The notes: generated from the sequence alone by a model not told the origin. A stretch of 64,000 nt of DNA from Paramyrothecium sp. XJ0827 (GCA_020881915.1 JAJFPB010000004.1:1240001-1304000), one strand, 5' to 3'; counted from the stretch's first letter, positions 1-12,863 are shown. Numbers and translations: made by a program.

Positions 1-607
1 GATGCCCTGTAAAGTGGAAATGCAACAATTGTGAATTCAATTCTGGCTCTGCATCAGCCACGACTACCTACGAGCCCACCCCAGGTGTCTCGTCAGGGAC
101 AAAATACTGATATCACTGTTTTATTCCTCTGAAAATACGGTGGGTGTGCTGCTAGGTAGTTGTTTCGCTGACATACCTTCACCGCGTGAGAAACTACGAG
201 GGAGCCGGTCTAGATCGACAGGGTTCCATCACTCTCTAAACGAAAGAACATGGATTCCCTCGGATTCCTGTAGACTTCTTTAACTTCACAATTCCTATTG
301 GAGAGTGTTGATCCCTGAACAAGGCTCAAGTGCCGAGTCTAGCAACTCCGGCCTCTTCCACCTGGAACGTGCAATGCCAGGGAAATGGCCTGCCTTTGCT
401 GCCCGATAATTCACAGGCCCAACATATCATACGTCATGGAGCAATCCTCATATTATCCGCAAATAGGATGAAATTCTCAAAAAGAAAACTATGACAAGTC
501 AAGTCCCAAGTTCTTTCGCCATGGTATTCCCTCCCAACGCCGCAGTCAGATCCTCCTAATCGTCACAGCTGGTGCCGCCCGCATTCCCTGTAGAAACCCA
601 AACAACA
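1..607. other. Intergenic, left edge
   Basis: I see no supported gene here. The part nearest 608 should hold the 3' UTR of the minus-strand UBC9 gene. The rest shows no long open frame, repeat or RNA gene that I can recognise. It may be the flank of a gene beyond the window edge. Confidence 0.5.
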
Positions 608-1255
608 TCATGGAGCCGGGTTCTCACGTACTGCGCGACGAACCCTCTTCTCGTACTCCGGCCTATCTCTCTTGAAGAGGTTGTACGCTTCGGCCTGTGC
701 GGGCGATTCGGGGTTCGGATCGTTCAGTAGGTCCTGGATGCCGAGCAGGATCTGCTTCACCGTAATCGCGGGTTTCCATGCCTCCTCCTCGTTCAATATC
801 GACAGGCAGACTGTACCGGAGGGGTAGACGTTAGGATGAAACAGCGGTGGCACGAATTTGCCTGGTGTCAGAGTCAGTAAACATCGCCTAGGCTCAGCAT
901 TTCGGTCGAGAAGGTCTCACATTTCGGTGGTTTCGTCGGATATTCTAGATTCAACGTCAGCTCGTCCGAGTCCTCGAAGTAGAGAGGAAGTGGCCTTACC
1001 ATCAGGGAATGCGATAGTCAGTTTAAAGAGGCCTCCCTCCCAGATAGTCTTTTCCTTGCCCGGGATGCCGCACTCCCAGTTCTTCAGATCCAAAACACCC
1101 TCCTTGGTTCGCGCAGGTTTGGCATAGAAGCCGAACGGATGGTCCTTCCGCCACTGCTTCCTGTGAAATGAGCGTCAGTGATGTCGCCCATGATGCCGTG
1201 CGAGCCTGCGCGCAACGCACCGTTCCTCCTGCAGGCGGTTCTGACACAGAGCCAT
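608..1255 (-). CDS. ubc9: SUMO-conjugating enzyme E2 (Ubc9)
   Basis: E2 enzyme that takes SUMO from the E1 and passes it to target lysines, mostly in the nucleus. Four exons on the minus strand: 1221-1255, 1000-1160, 921-944 and 608-861, with introns of 60, 55 and 59 nt and canonical GT/AG ends. Joined, they give 157 residues, the usual Ubc9 length. The start [12 protein letters not shown] leads into the conserved WRKDHPFGF block. The catalytic cysteine lies at about residue 92 in [15 protein letters not shown], the Ubc9 active-site signature, followed by [16 protein letters not shown]. The third coding exon is only 24 nt, and skipping it keeps frame but removes [12 protein letters not shown] sequence next to the active site. 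Its start is 726 bp from the divergent PEX19 start. The family call is very secure; the splice sites are inferred from homology and consensus. Confidence 0.95.
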
Positions 1256-1981
1256 GGCCGATCCGATCAGGCGATCGACTTAGAAATCCTAGTTCAGAGC
1301 CCGAGGAGCGGTCGATGTCGCAGATTGCGTTACGCTGCAGGTGTGAAAGAAAAATGTTGTAGAGTCAAGAAAAGAAGGAAAAACTCAAATGAGCGCTTGC
1401 TTTCGGGTGTTTTGCGAAAGCTGTGGGAGCAACGGCGAGGTGAGAATTAAGGTGCCAGGTGCAATGAGGGTTTCCAACTGGCAATGTAAATGTTTGGTAG
1501 CAATGAGGCTCATCTGTTTCCTAGGGCGGGCCACCGGGTGGCGTCAGTGGTTGGTTGGAGCGTTTTGGAGCGCTTGATTCCACTGAACCAACAGCCCAAG
1601 TACTGCTGCCGGCGTTTCCCTCACCAGAAGGTACCTGATGGTTGCCAGGCGCAAATCAGTAAGTACCTGGCTTGAGGCGAGGTACTTCCCCACTGGTTGG
1701 AGGGGTCCCGCGTTCAGATTCACCTCGGCTTGTGATTGAGCGTCGCAACCGACAGTCCCCCGGAAATGGGGTTACATGAGCTACTCATCTTCAACACCAA
1801 CTTCGACCAGAAAGCCATTGGCGTAAGGAGCCTTCAGTGTACTTGCAAATTTTCGAGCCACATCTTTACAGGATCAGCATAGGCTTTCTCATTGCTGCGC
1901 ATTCACTCGGTCATTATCCACCAAGGCAATCTAAATCGCGGGGTTGCTTCGCCGCCAGACACAGCTTGTCCTACAGTCGTG
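1256..1981. promoter_or_regulatory. Divergent promoter region, ubc9 / pex19
   Basis: This 726-bp gap lies between two divergent starts and must hold both promoters and 5' UTRs. It contains one copy of the palindrome AGGTACCT at 1629-1636. I see no convincing TATA box or long open frame. Confidence 0.5.
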
Positions 1982-3204
1982 ATGGAGGCGACCTCGGCCC
2001 CTTCAGGGACCGATGACAAAGTCAATATCGCCGCTTCTAAGCCCGCAGAGGCTCAGACTTCGACAACAACGACCAGCGATGCTACGCCGCTCGCTAGTGG
2101 AGTAGAAGATGATGTGCCGGATCCTGACGAGGATGATCTGGACGATCTTGACGGTACGCCTGCCCGCTGCTTGGCAATTTTTTGAATTTGCATTCTGATC
2201 ACTTGTTCGTGCGTCTTCAGATATGCTCGACGACTTCTCAACTGTGAAGCTTGATGGCCAAAAATCCGCCACTCCTCTCGATGCTGCGCAAGCCCAACCG
2301 ACGCCGAAACCCGAGGCTCCTCGTGCCTCGGCCCCTGCGCCAGACCAGGAGGAAGCATTCTCAGAAGAGGACTTCGCCAAACAACTACAAGAGGGCATGG
2401 CAAGCCTACTGGGAGAGCTCGGGAAATCGGTGAGTTGGACCTGTACGAGAAAAATCACCCTTGGACGTCTACTAACCCCTTTCTAGCCTGATATGCAAGC
2501 GCAATTCGAGGACATGTTCAAGCAGATGGCGGCCGAAGCAGAGACGGGAAGCGACGTGAAGCCGGGCCCAAGCGCAAGCACAACAGGACCAAGCAGCTCC
2601 GCGCAGGCTGCCGCCGATGATAAATCATTCCAAGAAACCATCCGGCGGACAATGGAGCGCATGCAGACGTCGGGCGATCAAGCCACCGCCGCAGCCGCCT
2701 CTGGAGGGGGTGACGACTTCATGTCCGAGATGCTTAAGCAGCTCTCGTCCGGCGACTTCAACGGCGAGGGCAGTGAGGAGGAGTTCTCGAAGATGCTGAT
2801 GGGCATGATGGAACAGCTCACCAACAAGGACATCCTGTACGAGCCCATGAAGGAGCTGCACGACAAGTTCCCTGGGTGGCTGGAGAAGAACAAGGCAAAG
2901 ACGCCTGCCGAGGACTTGAAGAGATACGAGGAGCAGCAGTCGGTGGTGGCCGAGATCGTTGCAAAGTTTGAGGAAAAGAGCTATTCCGACTCGAATGCCG
3001 CCGACAGGGAGTACATCGTGGACAGGATGCAAAAGGTAAGCGACCCAAGCACCAAGCACCAAGCCGTGGCCGTGGCCGTGGACAGCGTTGTGCTAACAAA
3101 CGCAGATGCAAGCGGCAGGCTCGCCGCCGCCAGACCTTGTGGGGGATATGGAATCAGCCCAAGACGCGTTCAATATGCCGGATGAACAATGTAATCCCCA
3201 GTGA
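1982..3204 (+). CDS. pex19: Peroxin-19, peroxisomal membrane protein receptor
   Basis: Cytosolic chaperone and import receptor that binds newly made peroxisomal membrane proteins and docks on Pex3. Four exons: 1982-2153, 2221-2429, 2487-3035 and 3106-3204, giving 342 residues. The N-terminus is acidic (runs of D and E, residues about 40-57), as in Pex19. The middle carries the helical cargo-binding region, with EMLKQLSSGDF, MLMGMMEQLTNKDILYEPMK and the following KFPGWL block that is typical of the family. The protein ends in CNPQ, with the Cys four residues from the end. This is a CaaX-type farnesylation box, as known for yeast and human Pex19. That last motif depends on using the final 99-nt exon; reading through the last intron gives an unrelated tail. 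Confidence 0.95.
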
Positions 3205-3389
3205 TTTCTCAATTTCTCATTCAGGAAGCGTCACATGGAACTTTATACCCCGTTTTACATTTGTGATCAGGTAATGCAATCACCTTGAAGTGCCCATATG
3301 ATCCACCAACGCCGTGATATATCCCTCGAGTCAACCGTAACTCCGTCAAACAGCCCAAGTTGTACAAGTTCTCCGTCTGCATAACCACT

Positions 3390-4167
3390 TCACTGGCCAA
3401 ATCCACGCATTTCACAATCTTGTGACATCTGGTAGTCTTCCCGATCTTGAGGGTGTTCTGGCAGCAGGAGATCCATGGGAACGTCGTCAAAATCGTCGTC
3501 GGTCCACGAGGAAGAGGGAGATGGTGGGTGTTGCTGCTGGCTAGTGCGGGTTTCTTCGAAGGACGCAATCATGGCCTCCAGCTCCTCTTCTTCCCTTAGA
3601 CGATCAACCATTATTTCTTCATCGTCCATTTGGGCAACTGGCTCCTGCTCAAGAGCCAATGATTCCTCAATCTCTTGGTCTGTGAGGGTTGGGGCGCCTT
3701 GCGATAGTTGAACCCGATGGGCTAGCAAGCTAGTTCTTAATAGCTAATGGGCCGTTAGTATGCTGGAATGTGAACACAACGTGATCAATGTTACTCACCT
3801 GTCCTTCAATATCTCGTCTTTGCCATGTCTTCTCATCCGCCTTCTGACGGACATTTTGGAGGAACGTCTTCCGCCGAGACTCTTGCGCCTCCTCTCGCTT
3901 CCGTAGCAGAGGGTTTGGACGTGCAGTGCGCGATGCGTACTTGAATTTGGGTGGCTGCACTGGTGACGACTGGGTCTGGCGCGTCGCGAATGCGTTCTGG
4001 CTGATTGGCGAGAGGGGCGACGATGCGCGGATGGGTGAGGAAGAGAGTGGTGAGGACACGGCAGGGCGGTTGTCCCATGTGTTCGTGAATATCGGTGCCG
4101 GCGAGAAGGACAACATCTTGGATTGTGATAGACTGTCCGCAGGCTGTAATTTGGGACGATTAGACAT
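3390..4167 (-). CDS. Conserved-looking hypothetical protein, mostly disordered
   Basis: I do not recognise this protein. Two exons, 3799-4167 and 3390-3743, flank a 55-nt intron with GTGAGT and TTAG ends; together they give 240 residues. The first 80 residues are rich in Ser, Pro, Ala and Asn with repeated SSP-like steps and look disordered. Residues about 85-125 are very basic and probably helical (RPNPLLRKREEAQESRRK, KTWQRRDIEGQ). The C-terminal half is acidic, with an EEEELEAMIASFEE helix and a DDDFDDVPMDLLL stretch. This basic-then-acidic plan would suit a nuclear protein, but that is only a guess. It is divergent from the ABC1-kinase gene, and its stop lies 186 bp from the PEX19 stop on the other strand. 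The intact frame across the intron and the directional charge pattern support a real gene. Confidence 0.75.
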
Positions 4168-4601
4168 AGATCAAGGGCTGCGTTGGAGAGGCGCTGGCTT
4201 TATGCTGCTGGTAGGAAACGCAGCCGTGGACGGCAGACGAGTTAAGTGAAACGCGGTCCGGGATTGACGCGTCGTCACGTGGTGGGGCAAAGAGCAACAA
4301 TCAAACGGAACCCGACCCCTGGTACCTGCGGATGCACTAGCGTCTAGCGAGGGGCCGGGGGGGCCAAAAGTCGGGTTTTGTTGGCCCCTTCAGCGGAGAA
4401 CATCGGGGATGGGCCATGCCGAGATGGAAAAAACCTGGCGGGCTTGACGCAATGATCTAGCCTCCTGGGCCGCGCCTCCGTTGCCTCGAATTTCCGGTTG
4501 GAATTGCCTCCTGCAACTCGCAACGGCCCTCTCCCGCACAGGATGCGCAGTTCACAGATCGAAAGCCCATCTGCACGTCGTTGAGAGCTTGGTGCTTCCC
4601 C
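4168..4601. promoter_or_regulatory. Divergent promoter region
   Basis: A 434-bp gap between the start of the hypothetical gene and the start of the ABC1-family kinase gene. It should hold both promoters. I see no other gene and no clear regulatory motif. Confidence 0.45.
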
Positions 4602-6516
4602 ATGAGCTCTTTTTCCATTTCCACCTTTGCGACCCGCCTGGTGGCTCGACCGCGGACATGCGCAACATGCCGGGGCCAACTCGCGCGCGCCGAGCCATGG
4701 CAGCGGCAACACGGTAGAGGATTCGCCTCGGGCAGGACTATGTTCCAGGGCGCCAATGCCCCGAGACGTGCCCCGAGAAAGCTTCTGCTCTTCGCCTCGA
4801 CGGGTGCGGCGGCAGGCGTCGGCGTGCTTGCCTTCACCGACAATATCAAGAGTGGCTATGATGCGGCAGAACGCTCCGGGCGGGTTTTGCTGGGCCTGGG
4901 ACTCTGCATTAACGAGTAAGAAGAAAGAAACAAAAAGTAATCGATAGGCACACCGTACCTAATACTCTTTGCTTCTTAGTTACCGAAAAACATTGAATGC
5001 GCGGGAGGCCATAGACGACGAGGACGAGCGCGAGCGTATCCTGAAGGCCTGCCACAAGCGATGCGCCGAGCGCACATTGAAGATCATGGAGAAGAATGGC
5101 GGCATCTACATCAAACTCGGGCAGCACCTGGTATGACCAGCTCAATTCATTTGCAGCGATAACCTCTGCTAACCGCAGCTTAAGAGCGCAATGAACTACC
5201 TGCTCCCGTCGGAGTGGACGACAACCTTCATACCCTTGCAAGACAAGTGTCCCGTGTCATCCTTCGACTCAATCCAAGCCATGTTCCGCAAAGATACCGG
5301 CGAGGACCTCTGGGCGTACTTTTCCGAATTCGCCACTGAGCCCGTCGGCGCTGCATCGCTCGCTCAAGTTCACCTTGCAACCATCAAAGATTCCGGCCGG
5401 AAAGTCGCCGTCAAAGTCCAGCACCCGGAGCTGGAAGCATGGGCGCCTCTGGACATGGCACTCACCTCGTACACTTTCTCGACCCTGAAGCGCTTCTTCC
5501 CAGACTACGACCTGGAGTGGCTCTCGTCCGAGATGGAAATTTCCCTGCCGATCGAATTAGACTTCCAAGAAGAAGCCAACAACGCGCGTCGGATGAAGGA
5601 ACATTTCGCAAAGATGCCTGAGTTGCCTTTGGTGATCCCGGAAGTCATCTGGGCCAAGAAGCGCATCCTCGTCATGGCGTGCGAGGCGGGCAAACGGCCT
5701 GACGACCTCGCCTACCTCGACAGCAACGGCATCGATCGCGACGAGGTGTCGGCTGCCTTGGCCCGGATCTTCAACGAGATGATTTTCGGAGACGGTGCGC
5801 CCCTTCACTGCGACCCGCATGGCGGTAACCTCGCCGTGCGGAAGAACGACTCACGGCGAGGATTCGGCGGCGGTCCGAACTTCGACATCATTCTGTACGA
5901 CCATGGACTGTATCGCGATATTCCGACGCCATTGAGGCGATCGTACGCTAAAATGTGGCTGGCTGTCATTGACGGTGACATGGACCGCATGAAGAAGTAC
6001 GCACACGAGGTGGCTGGCATCACGGATAAAGACTTCCCACTGTTCGCTTCAGCCATCACCGGTAGAGATTACGGCATTGTCAGCAAGGGCGGATCCATCC
6101 TACAGGGACGCACAGATGACGAGCAGAAGACAATGAGCGATGCCTTACAGGAGGGGCTGATCGTCGACCTGGTCCAGCTGCTGGGCCGGGTGCCGCGCAT
6201 CATCCTTCTCATCCTCAAGACGAACGACCTCACGCGCAACCTGGACGAGAACCTTCAGACGCGGCAGGGTCCGATCCGCAGCTTCATGATCCTCGCGCGG
6301 TACTGCACGCGCACCGTCTTTCACGAGCAGCTGGAGAAGATCCGGGCCAAGGGTTCGCTCCTCTGGCCGCCCAACGCGCTGAGGCTGCTGTCGGCGTGGG
6401 TGGGCTTCGTGCGCGTCGAGTTCAAGCTGGAGGCGTTCGAGCTGTGGCTGGCGGTCAAGAGATATCTGGGGCTGCGGAGCATGGAGTTTGGCGGTCAGGC
6501 TGCGCTGAGCGCCTGA
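4602..6516 (+). CDS. MCP2: ABC1/ADCK1-family atypical kinase, mitochondrial (Mcp2/Cqd2-like)
   Basis: Member of the ABC1/UbiB atypical kinase family, closest in layout to human ADCK1 and yeast Mcp2 (Cqd2), which affects lipid and coenzyme Q handling in the mitochondrial inner membrane. Exons 4602-4915, 4980-5130 and 5185-6516 give 598 residues. The N-terminus is rich in Arg, Ser and Thr without acidic residues, as in a mitochondrial targeting signal. A short hydrophobic segment (LLLFASTGAAAGVGVLAFT, about residues 67-85) may be a membrane anchor. Family motifs are present: IYIKLGQHLSAMNYLLP (KxGQ block), GAASLAQVH (Ala-rich loop), VAVKVQHP (nucleotide-binding Lys), DFQEEANN, HCDPHGGN and YDHG (metal-binding Asp). 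The third exon has two possible acceptors 6 nt apart, at 5178 and 5184; I chose the second because it restores the usual GQH-[IL]-[GS]-A spacing. A TTG-initiated frame extends upstream, but 4602 is the first good ATG. Confidence 0.88.
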
Positions 6517-7697
6517 AGCCATGACCGGCGTGAGGTCGGTGATGACTTCACTGTACATAGCATAGACGGGGATTGTTTTCCAGGCGACATAGACTACTTA
6601 TAGAAGGTGTAGAGAGCGTTGAGACTAATGGTTTAAATAATGACCCATTTAACCTATTCTGCTGCGTCCAGGCAGTAGTCGAGGCATGTGAAGGCTTTGG
6701 GGTGCTTGAACTGGCCGGCTTATATAAGAGCACCACAAATGAAATACTGGCACAAGATGTCTACAGTCCATCTTTGTGACGCTTGAGGTGAGGATGCTTA
6801 TCGTGACCATGAAAAACAGACTACTTGGACAAGAGGTGGTCGGCGGACGCCAGCTGGATCAGGTCGTGGTCATGGGAGGCCGTGTAAGCGAGTCACACGT
6901 CCACGTCCGCCTTGCCAATACTCTCGAAGAATGGCGTTAGACTGCATGTCAAGGTGATCGTTCGTCCCAACGGCCCCAAAAGCCCCCGGGCATAAGGAAA
7001 TACTTTCCCAGCGACCCCATCCAACGTTATGCGGCGCGAGCATGCTGTATGCAAAATACCCCAGGATTGCGTCGAACTACTGGTGTCGTTGCCTCGCCCT
7101 CCTGGTAAAACGCACCGGAAACGGCGTCTGCTGCTCGCATGAACAACAGACACAGCAGGCGGGCCAGGGTAGGAGGGGGGAAGGGGAGGATGCGCCAGCA
7201 GCATGAAGCTCATTTCCCAACATGTTTCTGGCCGCCCAGAGCTGCTCATGCCTGTAGGCGCTGCCCACGTGGATCCTTCTGAGGCCCCTGAAGGGGCATA
7301 GCGCATGAGAACTGCGACGTTGCAGTTCGTGACCTGTGGGGGAGCGAGCTTGTCTTCCGTGCGGGCTCGCCGCGGCTGGCACTGTCCTGGGGGATGTGCC
7401 GCTGCAGGGTCCGCTACAGTGCACAGCGTGCCTGGATGGGCGACCCGGTGCCAGCGCCCCGGCCCGACTTCAGCCGAAGCGACCTTCGTCCCCGTTGTTG
7501 AGTGAGCCAATTGCGAGACCCCGGCCCAATAAACATGCATCCATCGCCCTCCACCCATCCCCAAAAGCTCTCCTGATCCTTACCTTGACCTCAAACCACC
7601 TCGGCCTTACATCACATCCCAAACTTTTTTCCCTCCTCTCTCCCAGCTTCATCCTACCTCACTTCTATCCCTCCTCACCCCCCCATCACAGCTCAAA
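6517..7697. promoter_or_regulatory. Intergenic, 3' end of kinase gene and porin promoter
   Basis: A 1.18-kb gap between two same-strand genes. The last 150 bp (about 7541-7690) are strongly pyrimidine-rich (long CCCTC and CCTCTC runs), ending just before the porin ATG. This is typical of the leader of a strongly expressed fungal gene. No supported coding region; a 223-codon frame on the minus strand has no recognisable protein content. Confidence 0.5.
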
Positions 7698-9111
7698 ATG
7701 TCTGTCCCTGCCTTCTCCGACATTGCCAAGCCGGCCAACGATGTATGTTCAAAGCTCTTTTCCCCTTGCGTCGTCAATTTTTCAGGAGCATCTTTCGGCC
7801 TTCTCTCCCCCCTTGGGAGAAAGGCCAGAGTTGCCTTGGTCGTCACCGCCATTGCGACCAGTCGGTTTACCTGCGCGCATTGCTGACCTGCTATGCCCCC
7901 ATTGTAGCTCCTCAACAAGGATTTCTACCACCTCTCTGCCACCACCTTCGAGTTCAAGGACACCGCTCCCAATGGCGTTGCCTTCAAGGTGACCGGCAAG
8001 TCCAGCCACGAGAAGGCCACCTCTGCTGCTGTAAGTACCTCCCAGTCCCCTATCGCGTCCCTGCCATGGCTTCAGGTTGTTTTACCTGAAGTCTGCGGGT
8101 TGCGCACCTCTCCAATGGCGTCGCTAACGCAAGTGCTGCTCAGATTGAGGGAAAATACACCGACAAGCCTACTGGTACGGCTCCCCGTCAACACAATGGT
8201 CGCAAAAGCAATGCGTCTCCCAGACCCCCCTCCATCAGCGTTTCGCGAATCCTCGGCCCTCGCACTGGTTGGCCGCTTGAATTCGCGACGCTCTTCAGAC
8301 CCGGCTACGCTCAGCTGCTAATGTTGTACTCGCGTACAGGCCTGACCCTCACCCAGACTTGGAACACCGCCAACGCCCTCGACACCAAGCTCGAGGTCAA
8401 CGACACCCTCGCCAAGGGCCTCAAGCTTGAGGGTCTCTTCAACTTCCTCCCCGCCACCGCCGCCAAGGGCGCCAAGTTCAACCTCCACTTCAAGCAGCCC
8501 GGCTTCCACGGCCGTGCCTTCTTCGACCTCCTGAAGGGCCCCGTCGCCAACGTCGACGCCGTCGTCGGCCACGAGGGTTTCCTCGCCGGTGCCAGCGCTG
8601 GCTACGATGTCGGCAAGGCCGCCCTCACCTCCTACAGCGCCGCCGTCGGCTACAGCGCCCCCGTCTACAGCGCTGCCGTCACCGCCACCGACAACCTGAG
8701 CGTCTTCGCTGCCTCGTACTACCACAAGGTCAACAGCCAGGTCGAGGCTGGTGCCAAGGCTACCTGGAACTCCAAGACCGGCAACGCTGTCGGCCTTGAG
8801 GTCGCCAGCAAGTACCGCATCGACCCCGTCTCCTTCGCCAAGGTCCGATAACACGCACCCACCTGCGTACCCGTTTTTCGAACGTAGCTAACTGATGTGC
8901 TCTTACAGGTCAAGATCAACGACCGCGGTATCGCCGCTCTCGCCTACAACGTCCTCCTCCGTGAGGGCGTCACCCTGGGTCTCGGTGGCTCCTTCGACAC
9001 CCAGAAGCTCGACCAGGCTACCCACAAGGTAAATATTGATGAGTTGCACGTGAAGATCCCACTTTACTAACCATCGCATAGCTTGGTGCCAGCTTCACCT
9101 TCGAGGGTTAA
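7698..9111 (+). CDS. por1: Mitochondrial outer-membrane porin (VDAC)
   Basis: Voltage-dependent anion channel of the mitochondrial outer membrane, which passes ATP, ADP and other metabolites. Six exons: 7698-7742, 7908-8030, 8144-8174, 8340-8842, 8909-9028 and 9082-9111. Together they give 283 residues, exactly the usual VDAC length. The N-terminal MSVPAFSDIAKPANDLL forms the amphipathic helix of the family. The body is made of alternating beta-strand sequence (for example LTLTQTWNTANALDTKL, GAKFNLHFKQPGFHGRAF), and it ends in KLGASFTFEG, the C-terminal beta-signal region. Codon use is strongly C-ending, as in highly expressed fungal genes, and the leader is CT-rich. The fourth intron starts with GTCCGA rather than GTAAGT-like sequence; if it were retained, a stop two codons later would truncate the protein at about residue 236. 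Confidence 0.96.
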
Positions 9112-9404
9112 ACAGTTTTCCCCTGCTGCCCCCGCCTTAGCTCGCGAAGAGCTAGCCTATTACCCAGAGCTGCACCCCCGTAGCTTTTGTACGTCTGAAT
9201 AATACGACTAGAATCTTTGCATTGCGGTGGTCTCTCGGTTGTAATTATAGGCAAATAATTCGAACCTTTTTTCTCGCTAGATGCACAGCCCTGCTGATCG
9301 TTCTTCATTGTATATACGTGACTGTCTCTCTATTGAACAAGCCGTGTTGTGTAGTACATGTGGATGTATGGTAACAAGTGCGAAAGTATAAGTATCTATG
9401 CCCA

Positions 9405-10462
9405 TCAAGTCGCTTCCTTCTTCCTCCGGTTCTCGCGAACTAACTGCAGATATACAAGCGGAGCAAGAAAGGTGGCCGCCAGGATCCCCGAGACGATGAA
9501 GAAATGACCCGCCAGACTCGTCTGCGGCTCGAACTCGATGTCGTCGTCGCCGACGGCCCGCCTCCCCCTCCGCGATCGTCTCTCGTCTTGCCGTCGGTGC
9601 GTGCGCGTGTGGCCTTCCTTGTCAAAGTGCCGGACCTCGTCCCTGTGCCCGAATGGATCGCCGCCCGGGCCCATACCGCCGTACTGACCGTACGTGCCGT
9701 CTCCCGCCGCGGAATCCTGGGTGGTACCGGCGGCAGAAGACGCCCCGTCGCCGCCCGCGCCCGTCGACTCCTCGTGCGCCTGCCTGCGCTTCTCCGAGTG
9801 GGCGCCCCACCCGCCGCTGCGGTAGAAGCTCGGCGGGGGCCCGCGGAAGGTGCCGCGGCGGCGGCTCAGGCCCGAGGGGGTGCGGCCGCCGGCCGGGTTG
9901 GTGCTGTGGTAGGAGCCGCGGTGGGCGGGGGTGCCGGGCCGGTCGTGGTGCAGGCGCAGGACGTCGCGGTCGTAGGCGGCGCGGCGGGTCGCGCTGGAGA
10001 GGATGTGGTAGGACTCGGAGATGCGTGAGAAGGTGTGCGCGGCGTCCTTGTCGCCCGGGTTGACGTCGGGGTGGTGCGTCTTGGAGAGGGTGTAGAAGGA
10101 TCTGGGGTGGAAGCATGCGTTAGCACTCGGTGGCCGTGCAGGAGATCATCCGAACTGCCAATCTTTGGGGGCTGCATGTGCGTCGAAGGTGAAAGCCAGT
10201 TAGGAGCATGAGGAAAAAGAGAGCCATACTTTTTAATCTCGGCCGGCGTGGCATCGTACCGCACGTTCAGCCGCTCGTAGTGATTCTTGCCTCCGTCTTC
10301 AGCGCGGAGGCGGCCGGAGCCCGACGTGTGGAAAGCCCGGCGGCGGCAGCCGTTCGCCAGCGAGGCCGGCGAGGCGCACGCGACATGCGGCAGGCTATGC
10401 GGGCGCGCGGGAGGGATCGTCCAGGCCGCGGCGGAGGCGAAGAGGCGGGGACGGAATGGCAT
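9405..10462 (-). CDS. J-domain co-chaperone, mitochondrial, C-terminal membrane anchor (DNAJC30-like)
   Basis: J-domain protein expected to stimulate an Hsp70 partner. Exons 10230-10462 and 9405-10101 surround a 128-nt intron and give 309 residues. The N-terminus is basic and contains RRRAFHTS, a typical mitochondrial presequence cleavage context. The J domain spans about residues 60-125, starts NHYERLNV, and has the essential HPD triad at about 88-90. A long Gly/Ser/Arg-rich, low-complexity linker follows. A single hydrophobic segment near the C-terminus (GHFFIVSGILAATFLAPLVY, about 280-299) is followed by a short basic tail. J domain first and a membrane segment last is the plan of animal DNAJC30, a mitochondrial protein. 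Orthology is not proven, as other fungal J proteins share the plan. The middle of exon 2 is very GC-rich and therefore open in several frames. Confidence 0.87.
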
Positions 10463-11061
10463 GCCTCATCACGAGGAGGCGGGCAAGGCCAGCTGCTGTC
10501 TCTGGAAGATGTCGAGGGAGAGAGGAAATGGGGAGGGGAGGGGAAAGAAGGTCGTACTGCTGTGTCCCCGACACCCGGCTAGATCGTGCAGGGAAGCATT
10601 GGGATGCATCATCGAACGGGTTTAGCTGGGGGTGATGTAATAGAAAATGCAAGAGGTGTAGCTGATATGCATATAGCGAAGGGCTTATCAGCGATATGAT
10701 GGTAAGCAGCACGGGATGGCATGGTAGGTGAGACTACAGTATAGACGTCTTCATAGGGGTGTCAATGCAAAGGTCAGGAAAAGATTATCCTTGGTTCTTT
10801 GTTTTATACGTTTGAATTTTTATTTATTTACCATTTGCACGGTGCTGTCACACAGTTGTACAACACATGCGAATATAACTCAGTGCCTGACATGAGCCCT
10901 TAGACCAACAACGCCCCGATGCTATGCGAACCCATTCTATCTCCCAATGCTCCTGGCCCGTCGCGAGACCGTCGGCCTTATAATGCAATGTATCCTATGC
11001 CAAACACCGCCTCGAATCAAGAGAAGCCAGCTATTCACATATGTTTTATCGTAACTCGTCC
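10463..11061. other. Intergenic, J-protein promoter and mannosidase 3' flank
   Basis: A 599-bp gap between two minus-strand genes. It should contain the promoter of the J-domain gene and the 3' UTR of the mannosidase gene. I see no further feature. Confidence 0.45.

Positions 11062-12863
<1,802 letters not shown>

Noticed and set aside
6893..7564. 223-codon minus-strand frame upstream of the porin gene
   Set aside because: No conserved motif, no splice support, and it overlaps the CT-rich porin leader.
9504..10028. 174-codon open frame on the plus strand opposite the J-domain gene
   Set aside because: Ala/Arg/Gly-rich translation caused by very high GC content; the other strand encodes the J domain with HPD.
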